Assembly (NCBI GenBank): GCA_964217345.1
Contig: CAXPJI010000006.1
Coordinates: 1 to 64,000, forward strand
Source of the DNA: UBA3478 sp964217345
Lineage (GTDB): Bacteria > Bacteroidota > Bacteroidia > Flavobacteriales > Flavobacteriaceae
Reading direction: 5' to 3'
Length of the DNA stretch: 64,000 nucleotides
The notes under the pieces were generated by a model that did not search any database, was not told the DNA's origin, and saw nothing but the letters and a program-made list of their open reading frames with translations. Each line of letters starts with the position of its first letter. Within the stretch, counting starts at the first letter, position 1. A program made the translations under genes and the position numbers. Below are positions 8,019-17,280 of the stretch, piece by piece.

Positions 8019-9671
8019 CTATAAGCGAGCGAGAAGACTCCTCGCATGCTGAATGGCCGTATCTGAAGGATTCAACCCTTCTAACATAGTTGCAATTTCA
8101 ATCTCTCTTTCTTCTTTGGATAGTTTTAGCATCTGGGTGCGAGTAGACTCTGAATCTTCTGTTTTTGCAATTTTGAAATGAGTTGCTCCTTTAGAGGCTA
8201 CCTGTGGTAGATGACTGATAACGATCAGCTGATTTTCTGTTCCCATTGTGACAAAAAGTTGGGCTATCTTATCAGCAATTTCACCAGAGACCCCTGAATC
8301 AATTTCATCAAACACTTGAACTGGTAAAGTTCCTTTGCGGCTCTTTACATATTCTATAGCTAAAGCAAGTCTAGATAATTCTCCTCCCGAAATTGAATTC
8401 TTTAAGAGGCTAAACGTCCCTCCTCGATTTGCCTTAAACATCAAATCAATTTCAAAGCCGCCATTAGCCGTCATCTCGGCAGGCTTAAACTCAAATCGAA
8501 CTTCTGATGACGGCATACCTAATTTATGTAATACAGTCTCTAGATCAGATGAAAGATCGCTTGCCCCTTTTTGTCTTATACCTTGAAGTTCAGCGGCTAA
8601 CAAATCTAACTCAGACTTTAATGTATCTAGTTGAGCCTCTATTGATGCTATTTGATTGGTTGGTGACTGCTCTTCTGAAAGTTTCTGATTCAAATCGTTA
8701 TAAACCTCCTTTAACTCAGAAATTGAAGCTGCCTTGTGCTTTTGTTGTAATCGATAGAGGTCATTGATACGCGCATCTAATTCTTCAAGCCTTGAAGGAT
8801 CAGGAAGCAGTCGATCTAAAGAGTTTTCGATATCGCCATCAATATCCCTTAACTCGTATAAAACACTAACCACACGTTCTTCAAGCCCCTTGAATTGTTG
8901 ATTACGACGACTTAAATCAGAAAGTGTTCGTTGAAGTTGATTCAAGTTCGTCAAAACACCTATTTGTTCGTCTTGAAGCATGCCTAATGACTGGGCGAGT
9001 TGTAATCGAATCGTATCAATTTCAGAAAGGGTATTAAACTCTGTTTCTAGTGCATCTAAATCAACTGAATGAACCTTCGCTGCTTCTAACTCTTCGATTA
9101 AAAATTGATGATAATCCCAATCCTTTTCAATGGCCTCTTTTTGGCTCATTAACTGATCGTAGATTTTTTGAGTAGAACGATATTCCTTGTATTTCCCCTT
9201 CAACCGTTTTGATAATTCTGTACTCCCTGAAAATTCATCGAGAAGATTAATCTGCTCAGAACTAGCAAGAATCCCATGAGACTCATGCTGTGAGTGAATC
9301 ACGATTAACTGATCGGTTAACTGTTTTAGAAGATTTTGAGTTACCGGAGAATCATTTACAAAAAGTCGAGATTTACTACTTGGCGAAAGTTCTCTCCGAA
9401 TAATAGTTATTGGCTCATAATCGAAATCGTTATCTTCAAACCACTGACGATAGTTATCATCTACCTTTAATTCTACTTCAAGCACGCATTTATCTTCTTT
9501 GTTAAAAAGAATACTGTGATCTGCCCTTGCACCTAAAGCTAACTGAAGTGCGCCCAACAAAATCGATTTACCAGAACCCGTTTCTCCGGTAATTACGATA
9601 AAACCATTCGGGAATTCTAACTCCAATTCCTGAATTAATGCGTAATTCCTTATGTAAATTCTTTGAATCAA
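8019..9671 (-). CDS. recN: DNA repair protein RecN
   Basis: RecN is an SMC-like ATPase that acts in double-strand break repair. The N-terminal head begins IYIRNYALIQELELEF with Walker A GETGSGKSILLGAL. A coiled-coil middle of about 300 residues rich in L, E, Q and K follows. The C-terminal head has the ABC signature SGGELSRLALAIEYV, Walker B VFDEIDSGVSG and the H-loop VISHLPQVAS. The length of 550 residues is usual. The start codon is TTG at 9671; no ATG or GTG fits the conserved N-terminus. It lies 51 bases after porD, probably in the same transcription unit. Confidence 0.95.
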   Translation of the reverse strand: MIQRIYIRNYALIQELELEFPNGFIVITGETGSGKSILLGALQLALGARADHSILFNKEDKCVLEVELKVDDNYRQWFEDNDFDYEPITIIRRELSPSSKSRLFVNDSPVTQNLLKQLTDQLIVIHSQHESHGILASSEQINLLDEFSGSTELSKRLKGKYKEYRSTQKIYDQLMSQKEAIEKDWDYHQFLIEELEAAKVHSVDLDALETEFNTLSEIDTIRLQLAQSLGMLQDEQIGVLTNLNQLQRTLSDLSRRNQQFKGLEERVVSVLYELRDIDGDIENSLDRLLPDPSRLEELDARINDLYRLQQKHKAASISELKEVYNDLNQKLSEEQSPTNQIASIEAQLDTLKSELDLLAAELQGIRQKGASDLSSDLETVLHKLGMPSSEVRFEFKPAEMTANGGFEIDLMFKANRGGTFSLLKNSISGGELSRLALAIEYVKSRKGTLPVQVFDEIDSGVSGEIADKIAQLFVTMGTENQLIVISHLPQVASKGATHFKIAKTEDSESTRTQMLKLSKEEREIEIATMLEGLNPSDTAIQHARSLLARL

Positions 9672-9722
9672 AACAACAAACTTAGCGTCTAATATAGAAA
9701 GTTCGAGTGCACTATTACAGCA

Positions 9723-10529
9723 CTACTCTTCAGAACTTATAAACCCCTCAAATTCAACCTTTTTAGATTCACTTATGCGCTTGTAAATCAGAAGATTCTT
9801 CAGCGATTTATTCATCTCTAAAAACACCCCAATAATTTCACTGATCATCGATTTTGACTCAGAAGTAGTCTCGTATTGGCTATCTAAACCTATTCGATGG
9901 TATTGATACCACCATTGTCTTAAGATCTTTCCGTTCGAAGAAAGTAATTCATAGACTAAACGATATTTCGTTGTGCCTGATCTGCGCATTTCCCATCCCT
10001 TGGTTCCTAAGGTTTGTGCTCGAGCAATTAAATCATTAGCATTTTGATGATAACTTGACCCTCCATATAACTCAAAACTATCTCCTTCATAACCAAGAGC
10101 CAAGTAGGTGTAAAACGCAATATTGGTCAACAAATTAGAATTCAATTGGTTTTCATTGTAAATCAGTGGTCGATTTACTTGGTAATTAAAGGTCAAGTCA
10201 CTCTCAATAATCTTAAACAAAGGAGTTTTGTAGGTTGTATTAAATACAGGTCTAAAAGCTTCGACCATAAGAATAGCACGATACTGTTCTCCGTTTTGCT
10301 CTAAAACAGAAAGGTAATAACGCATATCTAATTTCGCATTCTCATCTCTTGTTTGTCCTCCCCATTTTTTCTGGGAGATAAACCGCTCAAGGTCTAATTT
10401 TAGGCGATTTTCAATGGTTGAAACATAGCTTGAATTACTGCGATTCGAAACCACTACGGTTGGTCGAATTTCTTGAGCAAACGAGTTACAAGAAAAGACT
10501 ACGAATAATAGAGAGATGACGTACTTCAT
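9723..10529 (-). CDS. porD: Type IX secretion system protein PorD (DUF4835)
   Basis: A signal peptide (MKYVISLLFVVFSCNSFAQ) precedes a DUF4835 domain with conserved TFNYQVNRPLIYNENQLNSN-like and AFYTYLALGYEGDSFELYGG-like segments. PorD is required for the type IX secretion system in Porphyromonas; its exact biochemical role is not established. I chose ATG at 10529, which gives an ATGA overlap with the coaBC stop, over the longer frame starting at 10556. The placement after coaBC and before recN is a conserved Bacteroidota order. It implies that this organism has T9SS, although no other T9SS gene is in the window. Confidence 0.85.
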   Translation of the reverse strand: MKYVISLLFVVFSCNSFAQEIRPTVVVSNRSNSSYVSTIENRLKLDLERFISQKKWGGQTRDENAKLDMRYYLSVLEQNGEQYRAILMVEAFRPVFNTTYKTPLFKIIESDLTFNYQVNRPLIYNENQLNSNLLTNIAFYTYLALGYEGDSFELYGGSSYHQNANDLIARAQTLGTKGWEMRRSGTTKYRLVYELLSSNGKILRQWWYQYHRIGLDSQYETTSESKSMISEIIGVFLEMNKSLKNLLIYKRISESKKVEFEGFISSEE

Positions 10530-11731
10530 AAGACAGCATCTATAAGAACCTCCCAAAATTGGGAAGCTATGATCGACTTGTCTGCTAAAGGTAGTTTTAC
10601 CTGCTTAGAATCTTTAAAAAAGAGTGTGAGTTGGTTGGTGGAGTTCCCGAAGCCCGCACCTTTTACCTCTAGAGAATTAAGAGCAATTGCATCTAAGTTT
10701 TTACGCTCTAGTTTTGATTGAGCGCTCTCCACGCCATTGTCAGATTCTAAGGCAAAACCAATTAGAATCTGATCTTCTGATTTCAGCTTTCCAGCCGAGG
10801 CCAATATATCCTCTGTCTTTTTTAATTCGATGTTTAACGAATTCTCTCCCTTTTTAATTTTGTGTTCGGCCACTGCTAAAGGGGTGAAATCAGCCACTGC
10901 TGCGGTAGAGACAAAGCAATCGGATGATGAAAAATGTTTATGAACCGCTGAACTCATCTCAAAGGCACTTTCTACCTCAATACGTTGAATAGATGATGGT
11001 AGCTTTATCGGGCAAACAGGCCCTGAGATTAAAACAACCTCAGCCCCCAGCTCAAATGCTTTTAACGCTATTTGGTATCCCATAGTGCCCGTCGATCGAT
11101 TCGACAGAAACCTCACGGGGTCAATAGACTCTCTAGTCGGTCCCGCAGTAACTAAAATTTTCTTTCCCTTTAAAGGCAACGATTCACGTATCTTATTCTC
11201 AATAAAAGCTACGATCTCTTCGGGCTCAGCCATTCGGCCTTCACCTTCTAAACCACTTGCTAAAAAACCTGAATTAACGGGTATAACATGAACCTTATGA
11301 TTCTGAAGCGTTTTCAGTGTTGCTGCCGTTGTCGGGTGTGCATACATATCAAGGTCCATCGCTGGAGCTACATAAACTGATGAAGGGCACGAAAGGTAAG
11401 TGGCTAACAAAAGATTATCGCATGTACCCTGAGCCATCTTCGACAAGGTTGAGGCAGTAGCAGGCGCAACAACCATCAAATCAGCCCATTTACCTAATTC
11501 AACATGATTGTTCCATGATAATTCACCATTATCCTCATTGACGAAATCGAAATGAACCGGGTTCTTGCTTAGGGTTGCAAGAGTGAGTGGAGTGACAAAG
11601 TCTTTGGATGCAGGGGTCATTACGACCTTTACTTCTGCACCAGCTTTAATAAATAAACGCACCAAATTAGCTGTTTTATAAGCGGCGATACCACCACAAA
11701 CACCTAATAGGATGCGCTTACCTGAAAACAT
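10526..11731 (-). CDS. coaBC: Bifunctional phosphopantothenoylcysteine decarboxylase/phosphopantothenate-cysteine ligase
   Basis: CoaBC joins cysteine to 4'-phosphopantothenate and decarboxylates the product, both in CoA synthesis. The N-terminal flavoprotein half begins KRILLGVCGGIAAYKTANLV, has the active-site His in NHVELGKWAD and the substrate-clamp PAMDLDMY. The C-terminal CoaB half begins at about residue 190 with KGKKILVTAGPTRESIDPVRF and has the NRSTGTMGYQIA nucleotide site and the AAVADF motif. The length of 401 residues is typical. It lies 12 bases after rpoZ and overlaps porD. CoaE is encoded in the neighbouring operon, so two late CoA steps are nearby. Confidence 0.96.
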   Translation of the reverse strand: MFSGKRILLGVCGGIAAYKTANLVRLFIKAGAEVKVVMTPASKDFVTPLTLATLSKNPVHFDFVNEDNGELSWNNHVELGKWADLMVVAPATASTLSKMAQGTCDNLLLATYLSCPSSVYVAPAMDLDMYAHPTTAATLKTLQNHKVHVIPVNSGFLASGLEGEGRMAEPEEIVAFIENKIRESLPLKGKKILVTAGPTRESIDPVRFLSNRSTGTMGYQIALKAFELGAEVVLISGPVCPIKLPSSIQRIEVESAFEMSSAVHKHFSSSDCFVSTAAVADFTPLAVAEHKIKKGENSLNIELKKTEDILASAGKLKSEDQILIGFALESDNGVESAQSKLERKNLDAIALNSLEVKGAGFGNSTNQLTLFFKDSKQVKLPLADKSIIASQFWEVLIDAVL

Positions 11732-11742
11732 AAGCCTAATTA

Positions 11743-12069
11743 TTAAGCTTCTGTTTTTGTATTTCTAAAATAAATACGTTCGTTTAACCATTCCTCAATA
11801 GCAATTGCATGAGGCTTTGGAAGCTTTTCATAGAATTTAGATACTTCGATCTGCTCCTTATTTTCGAATACTTCCTCTAAGCTATCCGTATACGTTGCAA
11901 ACTCTTCTAGCTTCTCTAAAAGCTCTTTTTTGATCTCTGCATTGATTTGAATCGAGCGCTTAGCTACCACAGAAATAGCTTCATAGATGTTTCCAGTTTG
12001 TTGGTCTACCACATTTTTATTCAATGTTTTGGTAGTTGCTGATGCTTTGGTTTCTTTAAGATTTGCCAT
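11743..12069 (-). CDS. rpoZ: RNA polymerase omega subunit (Bacteroidota type)
   Basis: This 108-residue protein has the NIYEAISVVAKRSIQINAEIKKEL segment that matches the omega core (helices that clamp the beta-prime C-terminus). The rest is a lineage-specific acidic tail (EEVFENKEQIEVSKFYEKLPKPHAIAIEEWLNE). The gene order bamD-rpoZ-coaBC supports the assignment, because it is conserved in Bacteroidota. It is separated from bamD by 5 bases and from coaBC by 11. Confidence 0.85.
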   Translation of the reverse strand: MANLKETKASATTKTLNKNVVDQQTGNIYEAISVVAKRSIQINAEIKKELLEKLEEFATYTDSLEEVFENKEQIEVSKFYEKLPKPHAIAIEEWLNERIYFRNTKTEA

Positions 12070-12074
12070 AATAA

Positions 12075-12893
12075 TTAAGATGACGTTAGTGAAAGTAGAG
12101 ATTCATCAATTTTTTCTTTGTAGGCATCCGCCTCCTCAGTGAATCTCGAATTTGGGTAATTTCTTTTAAACTCGTTGTAATATTTCAAGGCGTCTTTGAA
12201 ACGCTGATCCATCTTCTGAAAGGTAGAATTCTCTGCAAGTTCAGTAGCCGATTTCAAACGAATGAAATACGCTTCTTCCCTGTATATCGATCCTGGATTT
12301 TCTAAGATAAAATTATTCAAAGAGGTAATCGCCGAAAACAATACAGGCAGATTAAACTCTCCCAACTTGTCGTATTGTTTCGCAATTTCAAAAGCCTTTT
12401 GTTGCTTTTTAATATTTAAAGTTTGGACCATTTCATTCGCAGAAGCGAAATGTTCTGAATCTGGATAGTCATTGATAAAAGACTGTAATTTAATGAGCGC
12501 TGTATCTGTATCCGTTTGATCAAGACTAAATTTTGGACTCATCTTAAAATAACTGGCTGCTTCTAAAAAGCTAGCTTCCTCCCTTTTGTCGCTATTTGGA
12601 TAAGATTTAATAAACCTTTCGAACTGGTAGCTCGACAGATAATAGGATCCTGTTAAATATTGAGCATTTGCAAAGAAGAAGCTCAAGCGCTCTCCTTGAG
12701 GTCGACCGGCATATTTTGGAGCAATTACTTCAAATAGTCGCTTTGCCTTTACATAGTCTCCTTGCTCGTAATAAGAATTTGCAAGGTCATACATCTCTTT
12801 GACATCGTTCTTGCGAAGTACCTTTTGGTACTCGCTACATGAACTAAATAGTACGAGAGACATAAAAGGAATAACAAGTAGGCGTAAATTCAT
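12075..12893 (-). CDS. bamD: Outer membrane protein assembly factor BamD
   Basis: BamD is a lipoprotein of the BAM complex that inserts beta-barrel proteins into the outer membrane. The lipobox LFSSC places the lipidated Cys at residue 19. TPR-like repeats follow: YDLANSYYEQGDYVKAKRLFEVI, FFFANAQYLTGSYYLSSYQFERFI and a C-terminal FKDALKYYNEFKRNYPNSRFTEEAD. The length of 272 residues is normal. It is first in the operon with rpoZ, coaBC, porD and perhaps recN. A perfect -7 element at 12897-12905 lies only 3 bases before the ATG, so the transcript may be nearly leaderless. Confidence 0.93.
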   Translation of the reverse strand: MNLRLLVIPFMSLVLFSSCSEYQKVLRKNDVKEMYDLANSYYEQGDYVKAKRLFEVIAPKYAGRPQGERLSFFFANAQYLTGSYYLSSYQFERFIKSYPNSDKREEASFLEAASYFKMSPKFSLDQTDTDTALIKLQSFINDYPDSEHFASANEMVQTLNIKKQQKAFEIAKQYDKLGEFNLPVLFSAITSLNNFILENPGSIYREEAYFIRLKSATELAENSTFQKMDQRFKDALKYYNEFKRNYPNSRFTEEADAYKEKIDESLLSLTSS

Positions 12894-12896
12894 GGG

Positions 12897-12905
12897 GCAA
12901 AAGTA
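12897..12905 (-). promoter_or_regulatory. Bacteroidota -7 element for the bamD operon
   Basis: Minus strand TACTTTTGC matches TAnnTTTGC. A TTTG occurs upstream at a 16-base spacing, shorter than usual. It is very close to the bamD ATG at 12893, so transcription would begin at or within a few bases of the start codon. Confidence 0.55.
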
Positions 12906-12918
12906 ATCTTTTTTAAGA

Positions 12919-13803
12919 TCACAAAGCCTCCAATCTAGTCATTTCGGTGGAAATAAGCGAACTCAGTTCTTCTGTCGCTGATACTAGGGGTAGTCTCAAA
13001 TTAGATTCAACCAGTCCCATATGAGATAAACTCGACTTTATTCCGGTTGGGTTACCCTCTCTAAAAACCAAATCACATAAAGATTGAATCTCTTCATTGA
13101 TACGATTTGCAGCCTCTATATCGCCAGATAAAGCTGCACGTATTCCTTTACCGAAAAGTTCAGGAATCGTTTGTCCAATAACCGATATAACTCCTACTGC
13201 GCCTAACGCAATAGCAGGAATAGTGGTAAAATCATCACCCGAAATGATCTGAAAATCATTAGGCAATTCTTCTTTTAATGCTGTTATGGTAGGTAAATCG
13301 CCACTGGCTTCTTTTATCCCAATAATATTAGAATGAGCCTCATTTAGACGTTTCACAGTGCTTACTGCTAAAGAAACACCTGTTCTCCCGGGAACATTAT
13401 ATAAAAGGACTGGTAAGGAAGTGTTAGATGCTAATGCCGAGAAGTGTTGAAACATTCCCTCTTGAGAGGGTTTAGTATAGTACGGACAAACGGATAAAAT
13501 CCCATCTACTCCCTTAAAATCGAATACCCCTAATTGTGCAACAAGCGATCGCGTGTCATTCGAACCTAAACCTAATACGATAGGAACTCTATTTTGATTT
13601 ACTTCTTTAACACATTCAAGTACCGCGATTTTTTCATCCGTTGAAAGCGTGGCTGTCTCAGCTGTAGTACCCAAGACCACCAAATAGTCTACTTTTTGAT
13701 TGATTTGAAAATTTACTAATCGCTCAAGAGCAATAAAATCAATATCACCAGAATTGTTGAACGGAGTAACTAAAGCAACACCAAGACCACCAAATTGTAT
13801 CAT
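12919..13803 (-). CDS. dapA: 4-hydroxy-tetrahydrodipicolinate synthase
   Basis: DapA condenses pyruvate with aspartate semialdehyde, the committed step towards lysine and meso-diaminopimelate for peptidoglycan. The TIM-barrel protein has GTTAETATLSTDEK, the catalytic Tyr in YNVPGRTGVSL, and the Schiff-base Lys in IGIKEASGDL. The length of 294 residues is normal. The start is ATG at 13803, 17 bases after a perfect promoter element. dapF, a later enzyme of the same pathway, lies at 23255-24037 rather than beside it. Confidence 0.96.
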   Translation of the reverse strand: MIQFGGLGVALVTPFNNSGDIDFIALERLVNFQINQKVDYLVVLGTTAETATLSTDEKIAVLECVKEVNQNRVPIVLGLGSNDTRSLVAQLGVFDFKGVDGILSVCPYYTKPSQEGMFQHFSALASNTSLPVLLYNVPGRTGVSLAVSTVKRLNEAHSNIIGIKEASGDLPTITALKEELPNDFQIISGDDFTTIPAIALGAVGVISVIGQTIPELFGKGIRAALSGDIEAANRINEEIQSLCDLVFREGNPTGIKSSLSHMGLVESNLRLPLVSATEELSSLISTEMTRLEAL

Positions 13804-13820
13804 TGACTAAATATTGGATT

Positions 13821-13829
13821 GCAAAAGTA
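13821..13829 (-). promoter_or_regulatory. Bacteroidota -7 element for dapA
   Basis: Minus strand TACTTTTGC matches the consensus exactly, with a TTGC about 20 bases upstream as a possible -33 element. The ATG of dapA follows after 17 bases. Confidence 0.65.
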
Positions 13830-13900
13830 CTTCATCTATAAACGCCAACGCAATTCATTTGTTAGAAAGCCTGCTTGATTAACTAAATAAAAACAACATG

Positions 13901-15919
13901 TTATGATTGTAACATTACTAAGAAATCTGACTCTGAGAGAATCCGAATACCCAAAGATTCTGCCTTTTGAAGTTTCGAAGGTCCCATGTTTTCTCCGGCG
14001 ATTACATAATCTGTTTTTGAAGAAATACTACTCTGATTCACAGCACCTAAGAGTTCTAGCTTTGATTTTAACTCCTCTCTGCTAAAGGAAGTAAATACAC
14101 CTGAGACTACCACTTTCTTATCTGTAAAAACAGATTCTGTTTGAACAGAAGTATTTACCACTTTTTCAAGCTGTAATCCTGCATTTCTAAGTCTTTCAAC
14201 TAAAGTGATGTTTTTTTCATCATTTCTATAGGCAATAACGCTCTCAGCAATTTTTAAACCAATATCTGGGATCTCACTTAACGCTTCTAAATCTGCTGAA
14301 AAAAGCTTTTCTATGGTCGGAAAGGATTTAACCAACTTTTTCGCTACGGTCTCTCCAACCATTCTGATACCCAAACCAAATAGTACTTTCTCAAAAGGTT
14401 TTGATTTACTTTTTTCCACGCCCTCAAGTAGGTTTCGAACTGAAGTATTCGCCATTCGTTCGAGAGTAATTAATCGGCTGTATTCCAATTGGTATAAATC
14501 AGCTATATCTCCAATTACCCCTTCATTGACTAACTGGGCAATGGTCTCATCACCGATCCCTTCAATATCCATTGCCTTACGTGAGGCAAAGTGCTGAATT
14601 CGCCCAATGACCTGTGGCGCACAACCAGCATGATTCATGCAATAATAAGCCGCCTCACCTTCTGGCCTTTCAAGAATACTACCACATTCGGGACAAACTT
14701 TCGTAAAAGAAACTTTTGTACCATTGCCATTGCGTAATTCTTTCTTTACACCAGTAATTTTAGGAATAATTTCACCTCCCTTTTCAACCGTTACCGTATC
14801 TCCATAATACAAATCCAATTTTTCGATTTGATCAGCATTATGTAAAGAGGCGCGTTTTACAATAGTACCTCGGAGAAGTACTGGAGTCAAATTAGCAACA
14901 GGAGTTACTGCTCCTGTTCGACCCACCTGAAAATCAACTGAATTCAGTTCCGTTATTACTTCTTCAGCCTGAAACTTGAAGGCGATCGCCCAACGTGGAG
15001 ACTTGGCTGTGAAACCTAATTTTTCTTGTAGATCGATGCGGTCAACCTTTATAACAATACCGTCAATTTCATAATCTAACTCCTTACGTTTTTCATCCCA
15101 ATGTGAAATAAAGGCCTGTATCTCTTCTATTGAGTGACACAATGCAGAATGATTCGGAACAAAGAACCCCATTGATCTTGTCTTTTGAAGTAACTCATAT
15201 TGTGAGTGATACAGCTGATTTTCAGAAACAACTCCGTACAGAAAACAGTCTAAACCTCGCTTAGAAACTTCACTAGAGTCTTGCATCTTTAAGCTCCCTG
15301 AAGCTGTATTGCGCGGATTCATAAACTCTGGCAACCCATCAGCACGCCTTTTTTTATTTAATTGGTTAAATGCACTTCGCGCTAAAATGACTTCGCCCCG
15401 AATATCAAAGTCTTCAGGAAAAGGAGCGCTAAGTTTTAAGGGTATGGTTTTTATGGTTCTAACATTAGTCGTTATGTCATCGCCTTGATTCCCATCTCCT
15501 CTTGTTATTGCCTCAATCAATTCACCCTTTTTATAGGTAATCGATACACTAGCCCCATCGTATTTTAACTCGCAGCAGTAGGAAAGCTCAGCACCACTTA
15601 CTGTAGGATCTTGACTTAATCTTTTTTGAATCCTACCTATCCATTCTTGGATATCTTCAAGCGAATAGGAATTATCCAAGGAGAACATCGGATAACGATG
15701 AGTCTTAGTCAAAAAATCCTTAGTAACTCCTCCTCCTACACGCTTAGTTGGTGAATTTGGATCTGCCAAATGCGGATAAGCCTGTTCTAATAAACTCAAT
15801 TCCTTTAACAACCTATCAAACTCGTAATCAGAGATGATGGGCTGATCCTCGATATAATATCGTCGATTGTGATCAATTAATTCCTGGGTAAGTTGGATGA
15901 TACGTTCTTCTGGTTTCAT
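13901..15919 (-). CDS. ligA: NAD-dependent DNA ligase
   Basis: LigA seals nicks during replication and repair using NAD+. The adenylated Lys is K119 in CELKYDGAS. Further blocks are RGEVILARSAFNQLNK, the EIDGIVIKVD motif and VGRTGAVTPVANLTPV of the OB fold. The zinc finger has CPECGSILERPEGEAAYYCMN and GC. Helix-hairpin-helix repeats (GIGDETIAQLV, IPDIGLKIAESV) and a C-terminal BRCT domain (KKVVVSGVFTSFSREELKSK) follow. The length of 672 residues is typical. The start has an ATGA overlap with prmC, so it is the last gene of the GNAT-prmC-ligA operon. Confidence 0.97.
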   Translation of the reverse strand: MKPEERIIQLTQELIDHNRRYYIEDQPIISDYEFDRLLKELSLLEQAYPHLADPNSPTKRVGGGVTKDFLTKTHRYPMFSLDNSYSLEDIQEWIGRIQKRLSQDPTVSGAELSYCCELKYDGASVSITYKKGELIEAITRGDGNQGDDITTNVRTIKTIPLKLSAPFPEDFDIRGEVILARSAFNQLNKKRRADGLPEFMNPRNTASGSLKMQDSSEVSKRGLDCFLYGVVSENQLYHSQYELLQKTRSMGFFVPNHSALCHSIEEIQAFISHWDEKRKELDYEIDGIVIKVDRIDLQEKLGFTAKSPRWAIAFKFQAEEVITELNSVDFQVGRTGAVTPVANLTPVLLRGTIVKRASLHNADQIEKLDLYYGDTVTVEKGGEIIPKITGVKKELRNGNGTKVSFTKVCPECGSILERPEGEAAYYCMNHAGCAPQVIGRIQHFASRKAMDIEGIGDETIAQLVNEGVIGDIADLYQLEYSRLITLERMANTSVRNLLEGVEKSKSKPFEKVLFGLGIRMVGETVAKKLVKSFPTIEKLFSADLEALSEIPDIGLKIAESVIAYRNDEKNITLVERLRNAGLQLEKVVNTSVQTESVFTDKKVVVSGVFTSFSREELKSKLELLGAVNQSSISSKTDYVIAGENMGPSKLQKAESLGIRILSESDFLVMLQS

Positions 15920-16758
15920 TGCTTCTTAGATAGCTTTAGCATTCTAAAATTCATTCTAAAATCATCTCGTGATTCTACATTGAATTCAGGGGAGTATAAA
16001 TCAATCAAATCTTGTTTTAGATATTGATTGCATTCTAGATACATCACAGCGTGATCTTGGGTATATTGATTAAAGATATATCTCAATCGCTCGTAAAATA
16101 CCAGCGGATCGTTATCGCTCACAAAAAGTGCCGCATGAGGCTCCTTGCCTAGTACATTTAAATGTATTTCTTCTTTTTCTAAATCTCTGACATAAGGAGG
16201 ATTAGATACTATTATATCAAATTTAACTTCAGGTATGAAATCAAACAAATCCTGTTTTATCCATCGAAGATTAGACTGATAAATCTCATCATTATTCACA
16301 GCGTATTTAAGTGCCTGTTCACTAATATCAACTCCCGTTATACGGGCCGATTCTAGATGCTTTGAAAGCGCTATTGAAATCGCGCCACTGCCGCAACAAG
16401 CGTCTAATACTTTTAAATTGCCTAGGGTTGCAAAGTCTTCTAACACCCAATCTACCAGCTGCTCTGTCTCTGGTCTCGGAATTAACACCCCTTCACCTAC
16501 TTTTAACCTTAATCCATAAAATTCAGTATAACCGAATATGTATTGATAAGGATTCCCGAGGATCAATTGATTCAAATAATTTTCGAAAAGCTTTTGTTTG
16601 TCACTTCTAATCTCTCGTCTTTTATCTAAAATTTCTGAAGGCCATTTATCCCCGAAATACTCCTGGTAGGCATATTTGCACAAACTAATGATTTCCCGAT
16701 TTGAATAGAGAAAATCTAATTCTTTAAAGCATTTATTTTCAAATTCTTGAATACTCAA
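15916..16758 (-). CDS. prmC: Peptide chain release factor glutamine N5-methyltransferase
   Basis: PrmC methylates the Gln of the GGQ motif in release factors RF1 and RF2. It has an N-terminal helical domain, the substrate loop LIPRPETEQLVDWVLED, the SAM motif VLDACCGSGAISIALSK and the catalytic NPPYV. The length of 280 residues is normal. The ATG overlaps the stop of the upstream acetyltransferase and the stop overlaps the ligA start, so all three genes are coupled. Confidence 0.95.
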   Translation of the reverse strand: MSIQEFENKCFKELDFLYSNREIISLCKYAYQEYFGDKWPSEILDKRREIRSDKQKLFENYLNQLILGNPYQYIFGYTEFYGLRLKVGEGVLIPRPETEQLVDWVLEDFATLGNLKVLDACCGSGAISIALSKHLESARITGVDISEQALKYAVNNDEIYQSNLRWIKQDLFDFIPEVKFDIIVSNPPYVRDLEKEEIHLNVLGKEPHAALFVSDNDPLVFYERLRYIFNQYTQDHAVMYLECNQYLKQDLIDLYSPEFNVESRDDFRMNFRMLKLSKKQ

Positions 16759-17246
16759 ATTTCAAGTATTAAATGAATGGGACAAGAAGTGTGGCCCGTT
16801 CCCCCGAGAGGACCATCTAAATAGGTAAAACCTAAATGTTCATACAAGCCAATAGCCGATTTCATTTGAGGTAGTGTTTCAATATAAGCCTTCTTATATC
16901 CCGTACGTTTGGATTCTTCTATTAGCTTTAGCAGTAATCTCTTTCCGACACCCTTGCCTCTTAATTTTGGGTCAAAGTACATTTTCTGAATCTCACACAC
17001 TTCCTCTGGCGCCCCAGGAAGATCTCCATATCCACCCCCTCCTAACAACTCTCCGTTGTAATGAATTACATAGTAATCTCTCTTTGGATGATTATAATAC
17101 GAATACAAATCAAAAAGATAAGGGTCTGCGTATGCCGTCCCTGTTTTAGGCGCATTCATCTCCTCTAAAACCCTCTTAATCAACTCCCCAAGTTCTTGAC
17201 TATCCTCGGGTTGAATTAAAGATATTTGAATCGATTCTAGCTGCAT
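16755..17246 (-). CDS. GNAT family N-acetyltransferase
   Basis: A single GNAT domain of 163 residues. The acetyl-CoA binding motif A is clear (KMYFDPKLRGKGVGKRLL), preceded by a Gly-rich GGGGYGDL strand and followed by ETLPQMKSAIGLYEHLGF. The substrate is unknown; the form resembles small-molecule acetyltransferases of the PA4866/ArsN general type. It is the first gene of the operon with prmC and ligA and is divergent from ribD with 34 bases between them. Confidence 0.85.
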   Translation of the reverse strand: MQLESIQISLIQPEDSQELGELIKRVLEEMNAPKTGTAYADPYLFDLYSYYNHPKRDYYVIHYNGELLGGGGYGDLPGAPEEVCEIQKMYFDPKLRGKGVGKRLLLKLIEESKRTGYKKAYIETLPQMKSAIGLYEHLGFTYLDGPLGGTGHTSCPIHLILEI

Positions 17247-17268
17247 CTCAAATCTTGTTTTCTTTCTC

Positions 17269-17276
17269 TATTTTTG
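17269..17276 (+). promoter_or_regulatory. Possible -7 element for ribD-yigZ
   Basis: TATTTTTG matches TAnnTTTG four bases before the GTG start. If it is used, the message is leaderless or translation begins at the ATG at 17302. No -33 element is evident. Confidence 0.4.
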
Positions 17277-17280
17277 ATGG

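Noticed and set aside
7163..8047. Longer fabI starting at 8047
   Set aside because: The extra codons overlap recN and lie upstream of the promoter element.
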